Assembly: GCA_016187325.1 (NCBI GenBank)
Contig: JACPJY010000159.1
Coordinates: forward strand, 1 to 14,664
Direction: 5' to 3'
Length of the DNA stretch: 14,664 nucleotides
Source: Rhodospirillales bacterium
GTDB taxonomy: Bacteria; Pseudomonadota; Alphaproteobacteria; Rhodospirillales; Casp-alpha2
Shown piece by piece: positions 7,371-13,813 of this stretch; position 1 is the stretch's first letter; each line of letters begins with the position of its first letter. The notes below the pieces were generated by a model. It saw only the letters and a list, made by a program, of their open reading frames with translations. It was not told the origin of the DNA and ran no database searches. The position numbers were made by a program, and so were the translations under genes.

Positions 7371-7824
7371 CTACGTCGCCACCGAGCGCTCGAACCTGAA
7401 CCTGATCTCGGCCGCCATCCGATCGGGCGAAATCTTCGGCGGCAGCTTGGTCCAGAAGGCGCTGGTGACGGCGACCGCGGGCCAAAACGGCAATATCGCC
7501 GCCCGGCCCACGGACACCGCCGGCAAGCGGCCGCTGGTGGTGATCCGCTTCGACCGCGCCAAGGTCCCCTATCAGCAGGCGCTCTACCACGCCGTCAGCC
7601 GGGTGCTCGAGCAGCGCCCTGACGCCGTTTTCGATCTGGTCGCGGTGGCGCCGACCGAAGGCGGCACGGCGCGCGTCGCGCTTAACTCCAACAAGGCGCG
7701 GCGGCACGCCGAGGAAGTGCTGCGCTCGCTGACGGAGATGGGCCTGCCGGTGGCGCGGGTCGCGGTGTCGGCGAAGACGCTGGCCAGCGCCAAGACCAGC
7801 GAGGTCCACCTGTACCTGCGTTGA
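7366..7824 (+). CDS. C-terminal OmpA-like domain of the frameshifted lipoprotein
   Basis: The reading frame that is +1 to the preceding one is open from 7366 to a TGA at 7822-7824 (152 residues) and reads YNYVATERSNLNLISAAIRS onwards. Its last about 100 residues look like an OmpA-type peptidoglycan-associated domain: GKRPLVVIRFDR (first strand), a helix YQQALYHAVSRVLEQRP, FDLVAVAP (strand), then N-S-N-K-A-R-R-H-A-E-E-V followed by L-T-E-M-G-L-P-V-A-R-V, matching the N-x-x-L-S-x-x-R-A-x-x-V ... G-I-x-x-x-R-I pattern. It has no start or ribosome binding site of its own; a TTG at 7447 lies inside the coding sequence. It is therefore a remnant of one gene with the upstream fragment, unless the frameshift is a sequencing or assembly error. 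Confidence 0.65.
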   Translation, partial: YNYVATERSNLNLISAAIRSGEIFGGSLVQKALVTATAGQNGNIAARPTDTAGKRPLVVIRFDRAKVPYQQALYHAVSRVLEQRPDAVFDLVAVAPTEGGTARVALNSNKARRHAEEVLRSLTEMGLPVARVAVSAKTLASAKTSEVHLYLR

Positions 7825-7853
7825 GGCCGTCCCACCCGGGGATGGTGTTGCGG

Positions 7854-7883
7854 CCGGCGCCTTCACGGCGCCGGTTTTATTTT
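7854..7883 (+). terminator. strong intrinsic terminator after the lipoprotein gene
   Basis: CCGGCGCC (7854-7861) pairs perfectly with GGCGCCGG (7867-7874) around a 5-base loop, followed by TTTTATTTT. It lies 30 bases after the stop at 7824. On the opposite strand no T run follows the stem, so it serves the plus-strand gene rather than panC. Confidence 0.85.
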
Positions 7884-7921
7884 GGCGCCAATTCCTTGCC
7901 CACGCCAGCGCCGCACGCGGC

Positions 7922-8758
7922 CTACACCGGCACGTTGTCGATCAACCGCGTTTGCCCAAGCCAGACGGCGGCCAGAACCCTGGCCGGGCGGGAGGCGTTG
8001 GCGACCGGCGCCAACGTAGCGGCGTCGCGGACCGTAACGTAGTCGACGCTCGTGAAGCCGGCGCGCTCGAGCTGGCCCACGCCCCATGCGGCTTGCGCGT
8101 CGGGCTTGGCGCCGCGGGCGACGTTCTCGGCGACCTGGCTGATGGTGCCGAACAGCGCCGGCGCGATTCGACGCTCAGCGGGCTTGAGGTACGCGTTTCG
8201 CGACGACAGCGCCAAGCCGTCGGCGTCGCGCACCGTCGCCACCGCCTCAATACGGACCGGGATGTCGAGGTCGCGCACCAGCCGCCGGACCACCTGTAGC
8301 TGCTGATAGTCCTTCTCGCCGAACACGGCGACGTCCGGCTGCGACTGCAGCAGCAGCTTGGTCACCACCGTCGCCACGCCGGTGAAAAATCCTGGCCGGC
8401 ATTCGCCCTCGAGGATGTCACCCAGGCCCTCGACCCACACCTTGGTGATGTGGCCGGGCGGGTAGATCTCCGCCGTCCCGGGCTGGAACAGCAGGTCCAC
8501 CTTCTCCTTCGTCAGCTTGGCCGCGTCCTCGGCCTCGCTGTGCGGATAGGTGGCGAGGTCCTCGCCCGGTCCGAACTGTGTCGGATTGACGAACAGCGTC
8601 GCGCAGGTGCGCATGGTCTTGGCCCGCGCATGACGGACCAGCGCCAGATGCCCCTCGTGCAGGGCGCCCATGGTCGGTACCAGCCCGACGGTCTCGCCGG
8701 CCTGCCGCCAGGCCCGGACGGCGGCGCGGAGATCGCGGATCGTGGTGACGGTTTTCAT
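7922..8758 (-). CDS. panC: Pantothenate synthetase
   Basis: PanC joins pantoate and beta-alanine using ATP to make pantothenate, the precursor of coenzyme A, in the cytoplasm. The 278-residue length is normal. Motifs are complete: PTMGALHEGHL at 28-38 with the nucleotide-binding HEGH (34-37), FVNPTQFGPGEDLATYP at 56-72, FGEKDYQQL at 146-154 and LSSRNAYL at 184-191 (the KMSKS-equivalent loop). The gene follows panB by 30 bases on the same strand, so the two form an operon. The ATG at 8758 lies in a tandem 14-base duplication that carries a second ATG AAA ACC 14 bases upstream. That upstream ATG is out of frame and ends at a TGA overlapping the panC start. Confidence 0.97.
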   Translation of the reverse strand: MKTVTTIRDLRAAVRAWRQAGETVGLVPTMGALHEGHLALVRHARAKTMRTCATLFVNPTQFGPGEDLATYPHSEAEDAAKLTKEKVDLLFQPGTAEIYPPGHITKVWVEGLGDILEGECRPGFFTGVATVVTKLLLQSQPDVAVFGEKDYQQLQVVRRLVRDLDIPVRIEAVATVRDADGLALSSRNAYLKPAERRIAPALFGTISQVAENVARGAKPDAQAAWGVGQLERAGFTSVDYVTVRDAATLAPVANASRPARVLAAVWLGQTRLIDNVPV

Positions 8759-8778
8759 CGTCCGGTTTTCATCGCCCG
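8751..8778 (-). repeat. tandem 14-bp duplication over the panC start codon
   Basis: 8751-8764 and 8765-8778 differ at one base of 14. Read on the minus strand each unit contains CGATGAAAAC. The upstream copy's ATG (8772) opens the five-codon frame M-K-T-G-R, whose TGA overlaps the panC ATG. It is probably a simple slippage duplication, but it creates a potential leader frame. Confidence 0.8.
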
Positions 8779-8788
8779 GGGGGCCGCA

Positions 8789-9649
8789 TCAGGCCTTGCC
8801 CTTTGGCCGCGGGGAAGGCAGCGGGAAGCAGTGCTCGGGCCCCGGGAACCGCCGATTGCGCACGTCCTCGGCATAGGCGCGAGCGGCGCGCTCGATGTCC
8901 GGCCCAAGTTCCGCATAGCGCTTGACGAAGCTCGGCGTGAAGTCGGAGAACACGCCGAGCACGTCGTCGGTGACCAGGATTTGGCCATCGCAGGCCGGCG
9001 ACGCCCCGATGCCGACGGTCGGCACCGTCACCGTCTCGGTGATCTGGCGGGCCAAAGACTCGACCGTGCCCTCGATGACGATGGCGAAGGCGCCGGCGCC
9101 GGCGATCGCCTTGGCGTCGGCGAGAACGCGCTTCCATCCCGCGTCGTCCTTGCCCTGGATGCGATAGCCGCTCTTGTCGGTGACCTTCTGCGGCAACAAG
9201 CCGACATGGCCCAGCACCGGGATGCCACGCCCGACCATGTGGCGGACGGTGCCGGCCATCTCGACGCCGCCTTCGAGCTTCACCCCCTGGGCGCCCGTCT
9301 CCTTCATCACCCGCGCCGCCGACGCATACGCGAGCTCGGCGCCGGCCTCGTAAGAGCCGTAGGGCAGATCGATGATGACGCAGGCGCGCTGGGCGCCGCG
9401 CATCACGGCGGCGCCGTGGTTGATCATGGTCTCCAGCGTCACGCCGACCGTCGTCTTCATGCCGTAGACGACCATCGCCAGCGAATCGCCGACCAGCAGC
9501 AGATCGACGTGCGGATCCAGGCGCTGCGCCATTGGAGTCGTGTAGGCGGTGAGGCAGACCAGCGGCACGCCGCCTTTGCGCGCCCGAATGTCGGCGACGG
9601 AAATCCGCGGGCGCGCCTGCGATTTTTTCGGTTCCGGCTTGTTCGGCAA
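8789..9649 (-). CDS. panB: 3-methyl-2-oxobutanoate hydroxymethyltransferase
   Basis: PanB transfers a one-carbon unit from 5,10-methylenetetrahydrofolate to 2-oxoisovalerate to give ketopantoate, the first committed step of pantothenate synthesis. From the TTG at 9649 the product has 286 residues, a normal length. Visible motifs are LTAYTTPMAQ (33-42), LLVGDSLAMVVYG (51-63), IIDLPYGSYE (92-101), GVKLEGG (122-128), GHVGLLPQ (147-154), VIEGT with the likely catalytic Glu193, and GIGASPACDGQILV (213-226). The TTG is preferred over longer ATG starts (for example 9703) because GGGAGGAG lies just upstream and family members begin near this point. It is the first gene of the panBC operon, and its promoter should lie in the 9660-9900 intergenic region. 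Confidence 0.95.
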   Translation of the reverse strand: MPNKPEPKKSQARPRISVADIRARKGGVPLVCLTAYTTPMAQRLDPHVDLLLVGDSLAMVVYGMKTTVGVTLETMINHGAAVMRGAQRACVIIDLPYGSYEAGAELAYASAARVMKETGAQGVKLEGGVEMAGTVRHMVGRGIPVLGHVGLLPQKVTDKSGYRIQGKDDAGWKRVLADAKAIAGAGAFAIVIEGTVESLARQITETVTVPTVGIGASPACDGQILVTDDVLGVFSDFTPSFVKRYAELGPDIERAARAYAEDVRNRRFPGPEHCFPLPSPRPKGKA

Positions 9650-9653
9650 GTCG

Positions 9654-9661
9654 CTCCTCCC
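9654..9661 (-). promoter_or_regulatory. ribosome binding site that fixes the TTG start of panB
   Basis: On the minus strand GGGAGGAG is followed by CGAC and then TTG (9649). It is the best ribosome binding site in the window and outweighs upstream in-frame ATG codons that lack one. Confidence 0.75.
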
Positions 9662-9709
9662 GGGGAACGCCGGGACTGTAGCAGATCGGTTGCGGATTCT
9701 CATGCATCC

Positions 9710-9737
9710 CGTGCTGCCGAAACGGCATTGCAGCACG
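9710..9737. repeat. 8-bp inverted repeat with nested hairpin, panB leader
   Basis: CGTGCTGC (9710-9717) and GCAGCACG (9730-9737) are perfect inverted copies around 12 bases. A competing hairpin TGCCG-AAA-CGGCA lies at 9715-9727 and shares bases with the larger stem. It is 60 bases upstream of panB and could be a leader RNA structure or an operator. No T run follows on the minus strand. Confidence 0.5.
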
Positions 9738-9741
9738 ACAG

Positions 9742-9825
9742 TTTTCCACAGTCTGTGGATGAAATGTATGACTTCCTCAATCAGTTGAAATTTCGATCCA
9801 ATATCATGACACGTCCTATGGATAA
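9742..9825. promoter_or_regulatory. cluster of three DnaA-box-like 9-mers in the panB-purC intergenic region
   Basis: TTTTCCACA lies at 9742-9750 on plus, TCATCCACA at 9753-9761 on minus, and TTATCCATA at 9817-9825 on minus. Each differs from TTATCCACA at one base. The first two form the perfect palindrome TCCACAG-T-CTGTGGA (9745-9759). The stretch between them is clearly AT-richer than its surroundings. The 347-base gap between panB and purC holds, besides these, only the nested inverted repeat, a possible short open frame and a candidate purC promoter. Binding of DnaA is inferred from motif match. Confidence 0.35.
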
Positions 9826-9904
9826 GAAACCTCGCCGGAGACCGGCGCGGAGCAGTTTTGCCGAAGCCCGACAAGCGGCCTCCGGTTTCGGCATCGGCAG
9901 GTGA
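9764..9904 (+). CDS. possible 46-residue basic small protein upstream of purC
   Basis: An ATG at 9764 opens 46 codons rich in Arg and Lys (MDKKPRRRPARSS in the middle). Its TGA at 9902-9904 overlaps a GTG at 9901 that is in frame with purC. The ribosome binding site is weak (GTGGA) and GC at third codon positions is low in its first half, unlike neighbouring genes, so it may be chance. I do not recognise it. Confidence 0.2.
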   Translation: MYDFLNQLKFRSNIMTRPMDKKPRRRPARSSFAEARQAASGFGIGR

Positions 9905-9924
9905 ACTGGGGTGAAATCCCGTTC

Positions 9925-9930
9925 TATACT
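9925..9930 (+). promoter_or_regulatory. candidate -10 box of purC
   Basis: TATACT matches the -10 consensus at 5/6 positions and stands 66 bases before the preferred purC start at 9997. The -35 region 17 bases upstream (TGAACT at 9902-9907) is poor. If used, it rules out the longer purC start at 9901. Confidence 0.35.
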
Positions 9931-9996
9931 GGCCCTCGTCCCGCGGCAATCGCCTGGCCTTTGTCTGTCCCGCCAACCACAGCCCCGTCCGATCCC

Positions 9997-10992
9997 GTGA
10001 GCAAAACCCCAACCCCGACCAAACGGCTGCTCGCCAATTGCCTGACCGACGCGCATTTCCCCGAGCTGCCGAACCACCAGCGGGGCAAGGTCCGCGAGTC
10101 CTACGACCTTCCCGACGGCCGGCGGATCATGATCGCCACCGACCGTCAGTCGGCGTTCGACTTCGTGCTAGCGGCGGTACCGTTCAAGGGCCAGGTGCTG
10201 AACCAGACGGCGCTGTTCTGGTTCGAGCGCACCAAGGACATCTGCGCCAACCACGTCATCGACGCGCCCGACCCCAACGTCGTCGTCGGCCGCCGCCTCG
10301 ACATGCTGCCGATCGAGATGGTGGTGCGCGACTACCTGACCGGCTCCACCGACACCAGCGTCTGGCCGATGTACAAGCGCGGCGGGCGGATGCTTTACGG
10401 GCACCGATTCCCAAACGACATGATCAAGAATCAAAAACTTCCCGCCACCATCCTGACGCCGACCACCAAGGCCGCCCAAGGCGCTCACGACGAGCCGGTG
10501 ACCGCCGACGAGATCGTGCGGCGCGAGCTCATCACCAAGGCGCAGTGGGACGAGCTGGCGGAGAAGAGCTTGGCGCTGTTCGCCCGTGGCCGCGAGATCG
10601 CCGCCGGTAACGGACTGATGCTAGTCGATACCAAGTACGAGTTCGGTCTCGATCCGCAGGGCCGCATCACGCTTGCCGACGAAATCCACACGCCGGATTC
10701 GTCGCGCTACTGGATCGCCAAGAGTTATGCCAGGCGCATGAAGCAGGGCAAGGAGCCCGAAAGCCTGGACAAGGAATTCCTGAGACTCTGGATAACCGCG
10801 CGTTGCGATCCCTACAAGGAGCCGATCCCGGAGATCCCGCCGGAGACCCTGATCGAGTTCTCGGGCAAGTACGTCGCCCTCTACGAACGGGTGACCGGGC
10901 AGAAATTCGAAAAGCCGGACATGACGACGCCGATCCGGGACCGCATCCGCGCCAACCTCACCCGCGCCTTCCCGGAATATTTCCGCGCCTGA
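9997..10992 (+). CDS. purC: Phosphoribosylaminoimidazole-succinocarboxamide synthase
   Basis: This enzyme (SAICAR synthetase) condenses CAIR with aspartate using ATP in purine biosynthesis. From the GTG at 9997 it has 331 residues. Motifs are GKVRESYDLPDGRR (30-43), the ATP-site start; ATDRQSAFD (47-55); VLNQTALFWFE (67-77); VVRDYLTGS (109-117); KLPATILTPTTKA (147-159); LVDTKYEFG (209-217); and DEIHTPDSSRYW (228-239). It is of the longer PurC type of about 300 residues. The frame extends to a GTG at 9901, but those 32 residues are Pro-rich, unlike the family, and overlap a candidate -10 box. No good ribosome binding site precedes either start, so the N-terminus is uncertain. The gene is divergent from panB and appears to be transcribed alone. 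Confidence 0.94.
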   Translation: MSKTPTPTKRLLANCLTDAHFPELPNHQRGKVRESYDLPDGRRIMIATDRQSAFDFVLAAVPFKGQVLNQTALFWFERTKDICANHVIDAPDPNVVVGRRLDMLPIEMVVRDYLTGSTDTSVWPMYKRGGRMLYGHRFPNDMIKNQKLPATILTPTTKAAQGAHDEPVTADEIVRRELITKAQWDELAEKSLALFARGREIAAGNGLMLVDTKYEFGLDPQGRITLADEIHTPDSSRYWIAKSYARRMKQGKEPESLDKEFLRLWITARCDPYKEPIPEIPPETLIEFSGKYVALYERVTGQKFEKPDMTTPIRDRIRANLTRAFPEYFRA

Positions 10993-11106
10993 GCCGGCCG
11001 CCAACCTGCCATCAAATTGCGGCATAAATCCGGTCCACTTCGGCCGGCGCCGGGAGTAGCATGGCCGCGCCATCCCCGACCACAAGGGCATGACAGGACT
11101 TTGCCG

Positions 11107-12903
11107 ATGACCGAGTCGAGCCAGCGCAGACGACGCCAATTTTCACCGCGGCGATGGCCGTCGTGCCGGAAGACGGCGACGCTCGCCGCCGTGCTGGCGC
11201 TGCTTGGCCCGCTCGCCGCCTGCCAGCACGAGGCCGGAACCGGCCCGTCGCTGATGCTGACCGGCCAGCCGGCCGACGGCCCCGTCACGGCCAAGCGCCA
11301 CATGATTGTCGCCGACCACCCGCTGGCCGCCGAGGCCGGCCGGGAGATCCTGCGCTCCGGCGGCACCGCCGTCGACGCCGCCATCGCCGCCCAGATGGTA
11401 CTAACCCTGGTCGAGCCGCAGTCGTCGGGCATCGGCGGCGGCGGCTTCCTGATGCACTTCGCCGCCCGAACCGGCGCCGTCGACACCTACGACGGCCGCG
11501 AAGCGGCGCCGAAGTCGGCGCACCCCTACATGTTCCTCGACGGCATCGGCAAGCCGATGGCCGGCGCCGGCGTCGGCGGGTTGCCAGTCGGGGTGCCGGG
11601 GCTGCTCAGGATGCTCGAGCTGGCGCACAAGGAGCACGGCCGGCTGAAGTGGCGCGAGCTGTTCCAGCCCGCGATCAAACTCGCTCGCGACGGCTTCCCG
11701 ATCTCGAAGCGGCTGGCCCGGCAGATCGCCAGCGCCGAGGGGCTGCGCAACAGCCCGGTCGCCGGCAGCTATTTCTTCGACAACGACGGCGTGCCGAAGC
11801 CGGCCGGTGCGGTGCTCAGGAACCGCGACCTCGCCGAGACGCTGGCCGCCGTCGCCGAGAGCGGCGCCGACGCCTTCCACGAGGGCGCCATTGCCGAGGC
11901 GGTGGCGCGCGCCGTCGGCTCGGCGCCCCACAATCCGGCGAGGATGACCATCGACGACTTGAAGGCCTACCAGGCCAAGAAACGCCCACCGCTGTGCCTG
12001 CCCTACCGCATGTGGCTGGTGTGCGGCTTCGGCCCGCCGTCGTCGGGCGGCGTCGCTACCCTGCAGATTCTCGGCATCCTGCAAGGCTTCGACCTCGCCG
12101 CGCTCGGCCCCGAGTCCAGCCGCGCCGTGCACCTCATCAGCGAAGCCGGTGCGCTGGCGTTCGCCGACCGCGAGGTTTACGTCGCCGATCCGGATTTCGT
12201 GCCGGTACCGGCGGACGGACTGCTCGATCCGCAGTACCTGGCGCTCAGGGCGTCGCAGATCACCGGCGCCAAGGCCGGCGGCCGCCGCCAGCCGGGGATG
12301 CCGGGCGCTGGCGCGGCGTTGCACCCGCCGCACGCGACCGCCGAGGCCGGCACCTCGACCGCGCACTTGAGCGTCGTCGACGCCGACGGCAACGCGGTCG
12401 CGCTGACCGCCAGCATCAATCGGCCGTTCGGCTCGCGGCTGATGGTTCGCGGCTTCCTGCTCAACGACGAGCTGACCGACTTCTCGTTCACGCCCAACGC
12501 CGACGGGGCGCCGGTCGCCAACCGCGCCGGCCCGGGAAAAAGGCCGCGCTCGTCGATGGCGCCGACGCTGGTGTTCGACGGCCGGGGTCGCGTGGTCATG
12601 GCGATCGGCTCGCCCGGCGGCCCGCGGATCATCGGTTACGTCACCAAGGCCCTGATCGCCGCGCTCGACTGGCGCCTCGACATCCGCCAAGCGGTCGCCT
12701 ATCCGAACTTCGTCAACCGCAACGGCGCCTTGGAGATCGAGAAGGATACGTCGCTGGCCCGGATGGTGCCGGCGTTGAAGGCAATGGGTCACGAGGTGCT
12801 GCCGATTTCCGGCGTCAGCGGCCTCAACGGCATCCTGGTCACCAAGGACGCTCTCGAGGGGGCCACCGATCCGAGGCGCGAGGGCGTGGCGCTCGGCGAC
12901 TAG
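11107..12903 (+). CDS. ggt: Gamma-glutamyltransferase, lipoprotein form
   Basis: This Ntn-hydrolase cleaves or transfers the gamma-glutamyl group of glutathione and related peptides outside the cytoplasm. The 598-residue precursor has a basic N-terminus, a hydrophobic core and a lipobox LAAC with Cys39, then a mature region that should self-cleave before Thr418 in GTST-AHLSVVD to give large and small subunits. Other family marks are the glutamate-binding Arg131 in DGREAAP, SGIGGGGFLMHF near 115, PPSSGGVATLQIL, RSSMAPTL and GSPGGPRII (oxyanion glycines). Gln follows the lipidated Cys, which favours outer-membrane sorting. The start is ATG 11107 with a weak AGGAC site; a longer frame from 11017 adds an implausible leader. 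It follows purC by 114 bases and may have its own promoter, though I see none that is convincing. Confidence 0.94.
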   Translation: MTESSQRRRRQFSPRRWPSCRKTATLAAVLALLGPLAACQHEAGTGPSLMLTGQPADGPVTAKRHMIVADHPLAAEAGREILRSGGTAVDAAIAAQMVLTLVEPQSSGIGGGGFLMHFAARTGAVDTYDGREAAPKSAHPYMFLDGIGKPMAGAGVGGLPVGVPGLLRMLELAHKEHGRLKWRELFQPAIKLARDGFPISKRLARQIASAEGLRNSPVAGSYFFDNDGVPKPAGAVLRNRDLAETLAAVAESGADAFHEGAIAEAVARAVGSAPHNPARMTIDDLKAYQAKKRPPLCLPYRMWLVCGFGPPSSGGVATLQILGILQGFDLAALGPESSRAVHLISEAGALAFADREVYVADPDFVPVPADGLLDPQYLALRASQITGAKAGGRRQPGMPGAGAALHPPHATAEAGTSTAHLSVVDADGNAVALTASINRPFGSRLMVRGFLLNDELTDFSFTPNADGAPVANRAGPGKRPRSSMAPTLVFDGRGRVVMAIGSPGGPRIIGYVTKALIAALDWRLDIRQAVAYPNFVNRNGALEIEKDTSLARMVPALKAMGHEVLPISGVSGLNGILVTKDALEGATDPRREGVALGD

Positions 12904-12907
12904 CGCC

Positions 12908-13735
12908 CTATCGGGCGTCGTTGAGCGTCCAGTCATAGATCCAGGCGTAAAGGTCGTGGGCGATGCCACGCACGTCGTCGAGCTTGGCCCGTAGCAACGG
13001 TTCGGCGTAACGCTTGAGATGGCCGAGAATGGCGTCGTCGCCGCCGAAGTCCGTAGCGTACCACTTGTAGATGCTTGACAGCACGACGCGGTCGTAGAGG
13101 ACGGCGACACCGCGCGGATGATTGACGTATTGGCGCGCCGCTTCCTCCATAAGGGTGTCGGCGTTATTCGGGGTGAACGCGGTCCGTTGCAGCTGCGGGC
13201 AGCCGATCGATGCGCAGTTGAGGACGTAATGTAGCCGGGGGTCGTTCCAGATCGGCCTCAAAATCCGGTGTTCGATGTCGTCGAGGCTGACAGCGACACC
13301 TTCCACCTCGATCAATTTCCTGCCCCATGGCCCGTCGCTGAAAAGACCGGGCGAAATGTCGATGTCTTGGATGCTCTTCACCGGATAGTGGTCAAGGATT
13401 AGCTTGATTGTCAGCGCGTTGTAGAGATTGATCCAGAACGCCAGCTGCGAGTGACGATTGAGGCGACCGACCGGTACCGCAGCGAGGCCTGCGATATAAT
13501 CGGCGAGCGCTTGCTTGTCTTCAGCGCCGACGCGGCCATAGGCAACGCGGTTCACCTTGTCGGCGCTCTCGACTAAGTAAATCTGGAGGAACCGGTCCCA
13601 GGCTCCGTGGTCGACGGCGAGGGTGGACGCGGGGTCGTGGGCAAGCCAGCGCGCCCAGAGTTCCGCCTTCGGCGCCGCCGTCGAAGGTGATGGCGCCAGC
13701 AGTGCGACGGCGAGCAAAAGAACGATGCGGACCAT
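12908..13735 (-). CDS. DUF547 domain-containing secreted protein
   Basis: This 275-residue protein has a signal peptide (MVRIVLLLAVALLAPSPSTA, cleavage near 20-22), so it is exported. The rest fits DUF547: AFWINLYNALTIK (99-111), LDDIEHRILRP (151-161) and HYVLNCASIGCPQL (169-182), the Cys/His-bearing core of the family. DUF547 proteins have a papain-like fold in structural reports and no settled function. The start at 13735 is preferred over an ATG at 13750, which would add MLESA before the signal peptide; neither has a strong ribosome binding site. The gene is convergent with ggt, only 4 bases apart, and follows the methyltransferase gene by 78 bases on the same strand, possibly as part of one transcript. 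Confidence 0.9.
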   Translation of the reverse strand: MVRIVLLLAVALLAPSPSTAAPKAELWARWLAHDPASTLAVDHGAWDRFLQIYLVESADKVNRVAYGRVGAEDKQALADYIAGLAAVPVGRLNRHSQLAFWINLYNALTIKLILDHYPVKSIQDIDISPGLFSDGPWGRKLIEVEGVAVSLDDIEHRILRPIWNDPRLHYVLNCASIGCPQLQRTAFTPNNADTLMEEAARQYVNHPRGVAVLYDRVVLSSIYKWYATDFGGDDAILGHLKRYAEPLLRAKLDDVRGIAHDLYAWIYDWTLNDAR

Positions 13736-13813
13736 GGCCGATTCTAGCATCCGTCCGGCCAGCGGGATCGCGGCTTCACGCAGCTTTGATGCGATTTGAT
13801 CAGCAGCGGGCCG

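Noticed and set aside
7360..7372. Programmed +1 frameshift in the lipoprotein gene
   Set aside because: GTA-TAA-C resembles the prfB site only in having a stop in the slip position. A valine tRNA slipping from GTA to TAT would pair poorly and there is no ribosome-binding-like stimulator upstream. A mutation or sequence error is simpler.
8450..9904. Plus-strand frame of 484 codons across panC and panB
   Set aside because: It lies opposite two clear enzymes and its product shows no family features; only its last 46 codons, outside panB, were considered separately.
11125..11175. Tat-type signal in the GGT precursor (RRRRQFS)
   Set aside because: The arginines lie well before the hydrophobic core instead of next to it, and the lipobox gives a better explanation.
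12904..12917. CGCCC-TATC-GGGCG hairpin between convergent ggt and DUF547 genes as a bidirectional terminator
   Set aside because: It has only five base pairs and no T run on either strand, and it overlaps the DUF547 stop codon.
11401..13110. Minus-strand frame of 569 codons and plus-strand frame 11154-12938 across ggt
   Set aside because: Both have low-complexity Arg-rich products and overlap a gene with intact catalytic motifs.
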